Below, one piece after another: positions 27,936-35,952 of a stretch of 64,000 bases of DNA. Source of the DNA: Mycolicibacterium frederiksbergense (GTDB lineage Bacteria; Actinomycetota; Actinomycetes; Mycobacteriales; Mycobacteriaceae). The number at the start of each line of letters is the position of its first letter. Positions within the stretch are counted from its first letter, which is position 1. Under the pieces are notes generated by a model. That model had not been told where the DNA came from and did no database searches. It was given only the letters and a program-made list of their open reading frames with translations. Location: NCBI RefSeq assembly GCF_029893345.1, contig NZ_JARXVE010000003.1, forward strand, positions 496,001 through 560,000. Reading direction: 5' to 3'. Made by a program: the position numbers and the translations under genes.

Positions 27936-28397
27936 ATGAGTGAAAGTCGCCCGCCTTTCCCGCCGTTCACTGCCGAAACAGCCATCCAGAAGGTCCAGGC
28001 CGCCGAGGATGCCTGGAACACCCGCGACCCGCAGCGGGTCAGCCTCGCCTACACCCCGGACTCGCAGTGGCGCAATCGCGACCTGCACATCGTCGGGCGT
28101 GAGCAGATCGTGGAGTTCCTGACCGCCAAGTGGGAGCGCGAACTGGACTACGTACTGCGCAAGAGCCTGTGGGGATTCCGGGAGAACCGGATGGCGGTGC
28201 GGTTCCAGTACGAGTGGCACGACGCTGCCGGGCAGTGGTACCGCAGCTATGGCAATGAGTTGTGGCAGTTCACCCCGGAGGGCCTGATGGCCCGGCGCGA
28301 GGCCAGCATCAACGATGTCGCCATCGAGGAGTCGCAGCGACGCTACTTCGGTCCGCGTCCGGAATCGGAGTACGGCCGGGACATCGAGCTCTGGTAA
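27936..28397 (+). CDS. NTF2-like protein, DUF1348 family
   Basis: The 153-residue protein has the alpha+beta cone pattern with [26 protein letters not shown] and [36 protein letters not shown], characteristic of DUF1348. Members are small ligand-binding or isomerase-like proteins of unknown function. AAAGGTGG lies just before the ATG. Its 3' end overlaps the converging MFS gene by 55 bases. Confidence 0.85.
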   Translation: MSESRPPFPPFTAETAIQKVQAAEDAWNTRDPQRVSLAYTPDSQWRNRDLHIVGREQIVEFLTAKWERELDYVLRKSLWGFRENRMAVRFQYEWHDAAGQWYRSYGNELWQFTPEGLMARREASINDVAIEESQRRYFGPRPESEYGRDIELW

Positions 28398-29608
28398 TTG
28401 AGCGGCTCGCCGCTGTGGGACTTGAGCGTGCACGCCAGCACCCCGGCCACCGCGGCCAGCCCCATCACCAGCCCGGCCACCGCCGGCCAACCGGCCGCAT
28501 CGAACGCCACCCCACCGGCCCAGCCGACGACGCTGGAGCCCCCGTAGTAGAAGAGGTTGTACAGCGAGGACGCCTGGGCCTTGCCGTCACCGGCTGCCGT
28601 GCCGACCCAGCCCGACGCGATGGCGTGCGCGCCGAAGAATCCGGAGGTGGCGATCAGCAGCCCGATCAGCACCACGACCACGTTGCCGACCAGGGTGACC
28701 GCGACACCGGCGATCATGATGGCGATGGAGCCCAGCAGCACGGTCTTGCGGCCGAATCGAGTGGCCTCGGCGCCGGCCCGGGCGGAGGCCCAGGTGCCGG
28801 CCAGGTAGGCCAGGAACACCAGGCTGACCACGGTCTGCGGCAGCTGGAACGGTGCGGCCAACAGCCGAAACCCGAGGAAGTTGTACATCGCCACGAAGCC
28901 GCCCATCAGCAGGAAACCCTGGCTGAAAAGCACGAGTTGGCGCGGTGAGCGCAGGTTGTCCAGCAGTCGGCGGCCCAGGTCGTGGCTGCGCGACGGGGTG
29001 AAGCCCTGAGCGGGCGGGGCGAGTTTGACGAACGCGAAGGCGGACAGGCCGCACAGCACCGCGACCACCAGCACGCCCACCCGCCATCCGGCGAACTCGG
29101 CGACCGGCCCGGTGACCAGGCGGCCGGTCAACCCGCCGATCGTGGTGCCGGCGACATAGGTGCCGGCCGCGCGCGCGGCATGTCCGGAATCGATCTCCTC
29201 GGTGAGATAGGCGATGGCGACCGCGGGCACTCCGCCCAGCATCAGCCCTTCGACGAGCCGGCCCGAGAGCAGCAGCTCGGTGCTCGGGGCCAGCGGCACG
29301 ATCAGGCCGAGAACCGTTGCCGCCGTGATGGATATCGTCATCGCCTGCACCCGGCCGATGCGGTCGGCCAGTGCCGACCACGGGATCACGCCCAGTGCCA
29401 GTCCGACCGTGGCCGCTGAAATCGTCAACGCGGCATGGGCGGCGCCGGTGCCCAGGTCGCGGGCGATCAGCGGCAGCACGGCTTGGGGTGAGTACAGCTG
29501 GGCGAAGGTGGCGATCCCGGCGCAGAACAGTGCGGCCAGCAGCCGCCGGTACTCCGTCGAGCCGCGCGCATGCCCTTGCCATTCCATCGAGGTCAGGGAG
29601 GCGGACAC
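28343..29608 (-). CDS. MFS transporter, Rv0191-like efflux type
   Basis: The 421-residue protein has about 12 membrane helices and the MFS loop-2 motif [13 protein letters not shown], plus [27 protein letters not shown], seen in drug/arabinose-type exporters. The start may be GTG 29608 or ATG 29587; neither has a clear ribosome binding site. It lies 46 bases downstream of a LysR gene on the same strand, which probably controls it. The C-terminus overlaps the converging DUF1348 gene. Substrate unknown. Confidence 0.82.
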   Translation of the reverse strand: MSASLTSMEWQGHARGSTEYRRLLAALFCAGIATFAQLYSPQAVLPLIARDLGTGAAHAALTISAATVGLALGVIPWSALADRIGRVQAMTISITAATVLGLIVPLAPSTELLLSGRLVEGLMLGGVPAVAIAYLTEEIDSGHAARAAGTYVAGTTIGGLTGRLVTGPVAEFAGWRVGVLVVAVLCGLSAFAFVKLAPPAQGFTPSRSHDLGRRLLDNLRSPRQLVLFSQGFLLMGGFVAMYNFLGFRLLAAPFQLPQTVVSLVFLAYLAGTWASARAGAEATRFGRKTVLLGSIAIMIAGVAVTLVGNVVVVLIGLLIATSGFFGAHAIASGWVGTAAGDGKAQASSLYNLFYYGGSSVVGWAGGVAFDAAGWPAVAGLVMGLAAVAGVLACTLKSHSGEPLNYQSSMSRPYSDSGRGPK

Positions 29609-29654
29609 CAGTCCGACGCTAAGAGGTCAGCCCAAATGTGTCCAATGCATGATG

Positions 29655-30536
29655 CTAGGCAAAATCATGCATGTTCTGCATGAGGAACTCGACCAGGCGG
29701 GCGGCCGGGGGCGGCAACTCCCGGTTTCCGTTCCAGGTCAGCCCGATCTGGCGTTTGGCCGAGCTCTCCGACAGCGGCACATACGCCGCGCCCGCCTCGG
29801 CGCGTTCGGGGCGGGGCACCGGGACCACGGCCACCCCGAGTCCCGCGGCGACCAGCCCCTCCATCGTCGGGATCTCCATGGCCTCGAACACCACCGGCGG
29901 AGAGATCCCGGCCTCGGCGCACAGTTCGTCGGTGAGCTGACGTAACCCGAAGTCCAGCGCCAGCGCCACGAAGGGTTCGGTGCCGGCGTCGGCCAACCGA
30001 ATCCGGGACCGGCGGGCGAACCGGTGCTCGCGGGGAACCGCCAGGCACAGCCGCTCCACGTACAGCCCATGCCACCGAAATCCGTCCGGGCGCGGCGAGG
30101 TGATCGCCAGGTCGGCCGCCCCGTTGGCCAGGCGTTCCACGATCTCGTGGGCGGCGCCCTGGAACAGCTCGAAACGCACCCGCGGGGCTTCAACCCGGAA
30201 CCGGCGCAGCAGGTCCGGCACGAACCAGCCGGCCTGTGAGTGCAGGAACGCCAGCCGCACCGTGCCGGTATCGGGATCCCGTAGTTCAGCGATACGCTCA
30301 GTGGCCGAACGTATTTCGGCGATACTGCGGCGGGCGTGTTCGTACAGGATCCGGCCGTAGGCGTTGAGCCGCAGCCGCCGGTTGACCCGATCGAACAGCG
30401 GCACACCCATGTCTTCCTCGAGCCGGGCCAGCGCCCGCGACAAGGTGGGCTGGCTGATGCCGAGTTCGGCCGCGGCGTCGGTGACATGCTCGATCTCGGC
30501 GAGCACCACGAACCACTGCAGCTCGTCCAGATGCAT
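29655..30536 (-). CDS. LysR family regulator
   Basis: The 293-residue protein has the LysR winged HTH at the N-terminus (FVVLAEIEHVTDAAAELGIS followed by QPTLSRALARLEEDMG), then an effector-binding domain from about residue 90. The ATG at 30536 begins the conserved domain directly. It precedes the MFS gene in the same direction and is separated by 219 bases from the divergent FAD oxidoreductase. Likely regulator of the transporter; effector unknown. Confidence 0.87.
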   Translation of the reverse strand: MHLDELQWFVVLAEIEHVTDAAAELGISQPTLSRALARLEEDMGVPLFDRVNRRLRLNAYGRILYEHARRSIAEIRSATERIAELRDPDTGTVRLAFLHSQAGWFVPDLLRRFRVEAPRVRFELFQGAAHEIVERLANGAADLAITSPRPDGFRWHGLYVERLCLAVPREHRFARRSRIRLADAGTEPFVALALDFGLRQLTDELCAEAGISPPVVFEAMEIPTMEGLVAAGLGVAVVPVPRPERAEAGAAYVPLSESSAKRQIGLTWNGNRELPPPAARLVEFLMQNMHDFA

Positions 30537-30755
30537 GACGGCAATTCTCGCGCGAACTGTGCCAAAACACCGTCGTTGCACGGCGAGCCGTGTCACTGGC
30601 TCCGCCGACACCTCGGGTTGTGGGTCGGTGCCTGCGGTGGTGGCCCGCACCCAACGAGAGTTCGGGCGACTACGGCGGTTCATGTTCAGTGCTGAGCCGA
30701 GGCAATGGATGTAGGAAACCGCCAGTTGACACGGCGCAACGCCTAGGGTGGGGCC

Positions 30756-31784
30756 GTGGATCTTGTCGTTGTCGGTGGAGGCATTGTGGGTGCCGCCATC
30801 ACCTACCGGTTTGCACGGTCTGGATTGCGAGTGACCTGCCTCGACCATGGTCTCGCGCGGGCGACGGATTCAGCCTTCGGTTGGATCAACTTCGGCTGGC
30901 AGGAGCCCGAGGCCGCGCGATGGCTGCAGATGTCCGCAGTGGATGAGTTCCATCGCCTGGATGACGAACTTAACGGAGCGCTCGGGATCGACTGGTCAGG
31001 CGCTCTTACTTTCCCGGGGCCCGACGGGATCGAGCAGTTGATCGATGATCTGGTGAAACAAGGTTGCCCAGTGGAAGCCGTCGGGGCGGCCCAGATCGCT
31101 CGGCTCGAACCAGACCTTGTCAACGTGCCAGACGTAGCGATGTTCGCGAGGGGCGATGGCGCGGTGTCGGCGGAGTCGCTTCGCGAGAGCTTGCTGGCCG
31201 CTGCGCGGGATGCAGGTGCACAGGTATGGGAGGCGACGGTCGACAAGGTCGCTCAGGACACGGACGGCACCGTCGCCGTGACATCGGATCTCGGAACCGT
31301 CCGCGCGCGGAACGTGGTACTGGCCAACGGCAGCGACATCGTGCGCCTCGCGCAGCAAGCCGGCGAGAGTATCCGGGTGGATTCGTCGCCTGCCATCCGC
31401 TACCAGTTTGCAGCGCCAAAATGCCTGTCTCGTCGCATCTTATCGGGACCTGACTACGAGATTCGCCCGTCAGCCCCAGGGGTGTATCTGGGAGCCGAAG
31501 ACTTCATCGCCCACGATGGACCGGAAGGGCCCGCCGGCCGGGTGGGCGGCAGTATCAATGCCATAGCGAGAGCATTCGGGCTCGATGGCCCGTTGCGGGT
31601 GACGGATATCCGGGTGGGTTTTCGCCCGATGCCGCAGCGGGGCCAGCCATACGTAGGTCCACTGGTCAGTTCTCCGCGGATACTCGTTGCGTGCGTACAT
31701 CCAGGAGTCACTCTCGCACCCGCAGTGGCTCGACGAGTACTCGACCATGTCACCGGTGTGCGTGAACTGCATGCTATTGGCTGA
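30756..31784 (+). CDS. FAD-dependent oxidoreductase, DAO family
   Basis: The 342-residue protein opens with the dinucleotide-binding motif VVVGGGIVGAAITYRFARSG and continues with the D-amino-acid-oxidase-like pattern (SAFGWINFGW, DGAVSAESLRESLLAAARDAGA, a VLANGSDI motif and a C-terminal RPMPQRGQPYVGPL...GVTLAPAVAR). It should oxidise an amine or amino acid; substrate unknown. GTG start with no strong ribosome binding site. Codon use seems slightly richer in A/T than neighbours, which may hint at separate history. Confidence 0.82.
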   Translation: MDLVVVGGGIVGAAITYRFARSGLRVTCLDHGLARATDSAFGWINFGWQEPEAARWLQMSAVDEFHRLDDELNGALGIDWSGALTFPGPDGIEQLIDDLVKQGCPVEAVGAAQIARLEPDLVNVPDVAMFARGDGAVSAESLRESLLAAARDAGAQVWEATVDKVAQDTDGTVAVTSDLGTVRARNVVLANGSDIVRLAQQAGESIRVDSSPAIRYQFAAPKCLSRRILSGPDYEIRPSAPGVYLGAEDFIAHDGPEGPAGRVGGSINAIARAFGLDGPLRVTDIRVGFRPMPQRGQPYVGPLVSSPRILVACVHPGVTLAPAVARRVLDHVTGVRELHAIG

Positions 31785-32050
31785 CACCCGAGCACGTCGT
31801 TCAATGCACTGACACCGAGCCAGTCCCACCGAAGTGTTGGGTGTGACATAGCTTGGCCCCCTGGGGATTATCTGTGCTATCTAGCTCTTTGGAATTCGAG
31901 CCGATCGTACTCGTCGCCTTGCTCGTGACCTGGCCGAGAAGCCGCCCGCTGCCGCGCCCGCCGCGGCCCGGTCGACTGGCTGGGATTGCGCCGGGTTGGG
32001 TCTATTGGTTCCGGTGTTCCGACGTGATTGCCTGTGCCATGCTGAGCCGC

Positions 32051-32689
32051 ATGGCCGGGAAGGTGCGGGTCGTGGTAGGTGATGACCACCCGATGTTCCG
32101 CGAGGGAGTGGTCCGCGCCCTGACCTCCAGCGGCGAAATCGAGGTGGTGGCCGAGGCCGACAACGGCGCCGACGCACTGGAACTGATCAGGACGCACCAG
32201 CCCCAGGTGGCCCTGCTGGACTATCGGATGCCCCAGCTCGACGGGGCGCAGGTGGCCGCGGCGGTCGCCCGTGACGAGCTGCCCACCCGGGTGCTGTTGA
32301 TCTCCGCACACGACGAGTCGGCGATCGTCTACACCGCGCTGCAACAGGGCGCGGCCGGGTTCGTGTCCAAGGAGTCCACCCGCAGCGAGCTGGTGAACGC
32401 GGTGCTCACCTGCGCCAAGGGCCGAGACGTGCTCGATCCCAACCTGGCCGCGGGCCTGGCCGGCGAGATCCGGCGTCGCAACGAACCCGACGTGCCGGTG
32501 CTGAGTCCGCGTGAACGCGAGGTGCTCGATCTGATCGCCAAGGGCCGCTCCATCCCGGCGATGGCCAAGGAGCTGTATCTGGCGCCGTCGACGGTGAAGA
32601 CCCACGTGCAGCGTCTCTACGAGAAGCTGGGCGTCGGCGATCGGGCCGCGGCCGTAGCTGAGGCGATGCGCCGGCAGCTGCTGGACTGA
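32051..32689 (+). CDS. NarL/LuxR-type response regulator
   Basis: The 212-residue protein has a receiver domain with GDDHPMFREG (Asp11/12), phosphoacceptor Asp57 in ALLDYRMPQLDG and Lys in FVSKEST, then a LuxR-type HTH (LSPREREVLDLIAKGRSIPAMAKELYL with STVKTHVQRLYEKLG). ATG 32051 is chosen; ATG 32039 would add four residues. The kinase gene starts one base after the stop, so the two form a two-component pair. The stimulus is unknown. Confidence 0.87.
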   Translation: MAGKVRVVVGDDHPMFREGVVRALTSSGEIEVVAEADNGADALELIRTHQPQVALLDYRMPQLDGAQVAAAVARDELPTRVLLISAHDESAIVYTALQQGAAGFVSKESTRSELVNAVLTCAKGRDVLDPNLAAGLAGEIRRRNEPDVPVLSPREREVLDLIAKGRSIPAMAKELYLAPSTVKTHVQRLYEKLGVGDRAAAVAEAMRRQLLD

Positions 32690-32690
32690 C

Positions 32691-33857
32691 ATGGCCAGAG
32701 GGCGCGTCGTCGAATTCTTCACCACCCAGCCCATCCGGGTTTCGGCGCTGCTACGGCTGCCGCTGATCGGGTTGATCGTGGTGCTGGTCTCGGTGTGGGA
32801 GGTCGACCACTGGCTGCCTGCCGTCTACGCGGTGATCCTGGGCGTGTACGCCGCCGCGGCGGTGCTGTGGCTGGTGGTGGTGTTCCGCGGGCCGATGCCG
32901 CCGTGGGCGGAATGGGCGTCCACCGGGGTCGACGTGCTGGTGCTGGTGGCGCTGTGTGCGGTATCCGGCGGGGCCACCGCGGCATTGCTGCCGGTGTTCT
33001 TCCTGCTGCCGATATCCGTTGCGTTCCAAGACCGTCCGATGCTGACCGCGCTACTGGGCGCCAGCACCGCGCTGGGCTACCTGGCGGTGTGGATCTTCTA
33101 CTCCAAACGCGATGACAACATCGGCCTGCCCAACATCGTCTACATGCACGTTGGTTTCCTGGCGTGGCTGGCGGTCGCCTCGGCCGCGTTGTCGTTCGTC
33201 CTGGCGCGGCGTTCCGCGCGGGTGCGCGCGCTGCTTGAGGTGCGTCGCCGACTGGTCTCGGAGTCCACCCGCGCCGACGACCTGCGCAACGCCGAACTGG
33301 CCGAACATCTGCACGACGGTCCGTTGCAGACCCTGCTGGCCGCGCGACTGGAGCTCGACGAGATACGGGAACGCCACCCCGACCCCGGGCTGGATCGGGT
33401 GCACGCGGCGCTGCAGGAGACGGCGGTCGGGCTGCGCTCCACGGTGACGGAGTTGCACCCGCAGGTGCTGGCGCAGCTCGGGCTCACCCCCGCGGTGCAG
33501 GAACTGTTGCGCCAGTACGAGAACCGTCCCGACCTGACGGTGCGGGCGGATGTCGAAGACGTCGGGCATCCGAAAGAGCAGGCGCTGCTGTACCGCGCGG
33601 CGCGCGAGCTGCTGGCCAACATCAACAAGCATGCCGGGGCCAGTGCGATCACCGTCGGCCTCTGCCGGTCCGGGGACCGCACGGTGCTCACCGTGGCCGA
33701 CGATGGCGTCGGGTTCGATCCGGCGATAGTGGCCCAGGCAGTCGCCGAGGGACACATCGGGCTGGCCTCGCTGCAGGTCCGCATCGAAGCCATGGGCGGC
33801 ACGATGGCGATCAGCTCGGAGATCGGGTACGGGACGCAAGTGGCAGTGCGGCTGTAG
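32691..33857 (+). CDS. Membrane sensor histidine kinase, NarX/DesK type
   Basis: The 388-residue protein has about six N-terminal membrane helices (residues 18-180), a HisKA_3 dimerisation region with H208 in EHLHDGPLQTLLAARLEL, and a HATPase domain with NINKHAG, VADDGVGFDP and HIGLASLQVRIEAMGG. It should phosphorylate the regulator encoded immediately upstream. There is almost no extracytoplasmic domain, so the signal is probably membrane-borne. Confidence 0.87.
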   Translation: MARGRVVEFFTTQPIRVSALLRLPLIGLIVVLVSVWEVDHWLPAVYAVILGVYAAAAVLWLVVVFRGPMPPWAEWASTGVDVLVLVALCAVSGGATAALLPVFFLLPISVAFQDRPMLTALLGASTALGYLAVWIFYSKRDDNIGLPNIVYMHVGFLAWLAVASAALSFVLARRSARVRALLEVRRRLVSESTRADDLRNAELAEHLHDGPLQTLLAARLELDEIRERHPDPGLDRVHAALQETAVGLRSTVTELHPQVLAQLGLTPAVQELLRQYENRPDLTVRADVEDVGHPKEQALLYRAARELLANINKHAGASAITVGLCRSGDRTVLTVADDGVGFDPAIVAQAVAEGHIGLASLQVRIEAMGGTMAISSEIGYGTQVAVRL

Positions 33858-33894
33858 CCGCCGGTGCGGCAACAGCGGCAACAAAGGGTTTCCG

Positions 33895-33911
33895 TGTCCC
33901 ATCTTTGGACA
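33895..33911. promoter_or_regulatory. Second copy of the TGTCCCA inverted repeat
   Basis: TGTCCCATCTTTGGACA resembles the perfect repeat at 35848-35864: 15 of 17 bases are identical. It lies 11 bases beyond the stop of the GAF/Fis regulator, in the gap with the kinase gene. It may be a distal operator. Confidence 0.4.
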
Positions 33912-33922
33912 GCAGCGTGGCG

Positions 33923-35773
33923 TCAGACGGTGATGCCGTAGGTCTTGAGCTTGCGGTACAGACTGGACCGCGACATACCCAGGTGAGTTGCTGCCGCCAT
34001 CCGGTTCCCTGCGTTCTCCTGCAGCGCCGCGACGATGGCGTCCCGCTCGGCGCTCTCCAGCGGGGTCAACGTGTGCCGGGCGACGGTCTGGCAGTACCCG
34101 GGGAGATCGGTGGTCTGGACCTCCCCGACCGGGCGCCGCCGCACGGCGTGCACCAGAGCCTCCCGAAGCTGGGATATGTTGCGCGGCCACGAATAGCGTG
34201 CGATAAGTCGCGTTGCGTCGGGGCTCATCCGCACATGACGTTCGGGCGCGATACCCCGGAGCAGGGCGGCGGTCAGGGCAGGCAGGTCATCGGTGCGGCA
34301 GCGCAAGGGCGGCACGGCGATCGCGATGTCGAAGTAGTGGAGTAGCTGGCGAAACGGCAGGTCGGCAGTCGATGAGCCGTCCGACGCGGTTGCCACCATC
34401 CACACCGGGCCGTCCAACGACACCAGAGCCTCGAAGTAGATGGCCAACCGTTCCACCCCGTCCGTGGTGGCTTGGTCGATACCGCGGACGATGTGCAAGG
34501 TCGGTTCCGCCGAATCACCCAGCAATGTCGCAAGATCCGAGGGCGGACCTTCCACGCCGAGCTGTGTCGCATCCACGGAGATACTGCGCCCAGCGGGGTA
34601 GACCGAGTGGAACAGCTCTGCCACCAACGTGAACTTCCCCACGCCGGTCTCTCCGGCCACCAGTGCGGGCTGGGTTCGGTGCAGCGCTTCACGCAGCTCG
34701 GTACAGGCCCGGACCCAGGCAGGAGTTGTCCCACCGGCCAACGATTCTCGTGAATGGCTCAGGCCGCCGACGATCTGCGATGTGTGCGGGGTGGCGATCG
34801 CGATCGGTGGAAGCCGGTGCTCGCTGAAGTCCGCCGGAGATCCGGACTTGTGGGCGAGCACCAGATCGGCGATGACCACCATGCCGGCCACGTCGGAACC
34901 CGTAAGGATCCGGGTGCCGCGGATGTGCACGAGGCGCTCTCCATCCGGAAGGGCCACCGTATCGCTGACCCGGTCCTTGCCTGCCATCAAGAACGTCGCA
35001 TGCTCCCGTAGCACCCGCTGCTCGTCGGCGTTGAACATCTGCTGCGCCATCGGATTGGCAATGAACACCGACTCGCCGAACCCGAACACGGCTTGGCGTT
35101 CCGAACGTGCGGTCACCTTGAGATAGGTGTCGAAGATGGCCCGCTGGGACTGGCCGCGGTCCATCAGGAGATTGTGGCTGATGTCCTTGGCAGCGCTCTT
35201 GGCGAGCGTGTGCATCAATGGACTCCACGAGTGTGACAGCGAGGAGATGTCCAGCACTCCCGCGACTCGTCCGGTCACCGGGTCGATCACCGGCGCACCG
35301 GTGCACGCGAACATGTGCAGGTTCTCGCTGAAGTGTTCCGGGCCGACGACGCTGATCGACTGTCCTGCTTCGAAGACCGTGCCGATCCCGTTCGTCCCCA
35401 TGGTCGACTCCGAGTAGTCGAATCCGGGCGCAAGGTAAACCCGATCGAGAAGCCGGGCGACGGCGGCCGAACTGTCGATGCGCTGCACCACGCGGGCCTT
35501 GCTGTCGGTCAACGCGATGACCATCGGCATGTCCACGGTGTCGATTTCCAACTGCTGCAGCACGGGACGGGCCGATCGGATGAGCAGCGACCCCTTGTCG
35601 ATTTCGTCGGTGAACGCACTGTGCGGGCGCGATACGTCGACACCCGCGGCCTGGCTGCGCTCCCACGAGGCCGCGACGAGATCGGAGACACCGGCCGCCC
35701 CGGAGCCACCGAACTCCAGGAAGTCCGCCCTGGCCGCCGCAACCCGCAGCATCCGCGCCGCGCTGTTGGGCAT
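33923..35773 (-). CDS. AcoR/MimR-like GAF regulator with degenerate AAA+ domain and Fis HTH
   Basis: With ATG 35773 the product has 616 residues. A GAF domain with the AcoR-type STMGTNGIGT motif (123-132) is followed by a PAS-like region (about 225-310), an AAA+ domain with Walker A GETGVGKF (374-381), and a C-terminal Fis-type HTH (about 570-612, GNRMAAATHLGMSRSSLYRKLKTYG). The AAA+ part lacks GAFTGA and a clear Walker B, so it cannot act on sigma-54, consistent with its absence from mycobacteria. MimR-type regulators of alkane/ketone metabolism in actinobacteria share this plan. It is divergent from the ketone carboxylase operon and is its likely activator. Confidence 0.83.
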   Translation of the reverse strand: MPNSAARMLRVAAARADFLEFGGSGAAGVSDLVAASWERSQAAGVDVSRPHSAFTDEIDKGSLLIRSARPVLQQLEIDTVDMPMVIALTDSKARVVQRIDSSAAVARLLDRVYLAPGFDYSESTMGTNGIGTVFEAGQSISVVGPEHFSENLHMFACTGAPVIDPVTGRVAGVLDISSLSHSWSPLMHTLAKSAAKDISHNLLMDRGQSQRAIFDTYLKVTARSERQAVFGFGESVFIANPMAQQMFNADEQRVLREHATFLMAGKDRVSDTVALPDGERLVHIRGTRILTGSDVAGMVVIADLVLAHKSGSPADFSEHRLPPIAIATPHTSQIVGGLSHSRESLAGGTTPAWVRACTELREALHRTQPALVAGETGVGKFTLVAELFHSVYPAGRSISVDATQLGVEGPPSDLATLLGDSAEPTLHIVRGIDQATTDGVERLAIYFEALVSLDGPVWMVATASDGSSTADLPFRQLLHYFDIAIAVPPLRCRTDDLPALTAALLRGIAPERHVRMSPDATRLIARYSWPRNISQLREALVHAVRRRPVGEVQTTDLPGYCQTVARHTLTPLESAERDAIVAALQENAGNRMAAATHLGMSRSSLYRKLKTYGITV

Positions 35774-35847
35774 GTGGGCTCCTGTCCTTGCTGGGGCGAG
35801 GTCTCCAGTGTGAACGAGAGCCAGATCACATCCAAGCGGTAACTCTG

Positions 35848-35864
35848 TCCCATTTTGGGACACG
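35848..35864. promoter_or_regulatory. Perfect inverted repeat, likely operator of the carboxylase operon
   Basis: TGTCCCATTTTGGGACA has 7-bp arms and a 3-base centre. It is in the 179-base gap between the regulator (start 35773) and the first carboxylase gene (start 35953), 88 bases before the latter. Fis-HTH regulators bind inverted repeats of this size, so it is the best candidate site. Confidence 0.55.
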
Positions 35865-35899
35865 CCTCCGAGGTGAGACGTCGGCAACGTTAACGCCAG

Positions 35900-35921
35900 C
35901 GATGTGTCGCAGCACACATCG
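35900..35921. promoter_or_regulatory. Second perfect inverted repeat before the carboxylase operon
   Basis: CGATGTGT and ACACATCG form perfect 8-bp arms around CGCAGC, 31 bases before the first carboxylase start codon. The spacing would suit an operator overlapping the promoter or an RNA hairpin in the leader. Confidence 0.45.
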
Positions 35922-35952
35922 GATGGGCAGTGGATCCCGAGAACGGAGCGGC

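Noticed and set aside
35788..35952. N-terminal extension of the first carboxylase subunit
   Set aside because: It would run through both inverted repeats; the family N-terminus begins at ATG 35953.
35774..35952. Sigma-54 (-24/-12) promoter for the carboxylase operon
   Set aside because: No convincing GG-N10-GC element, the regulator lacks GAFTGA, and mycobacteria have no sigma-54.
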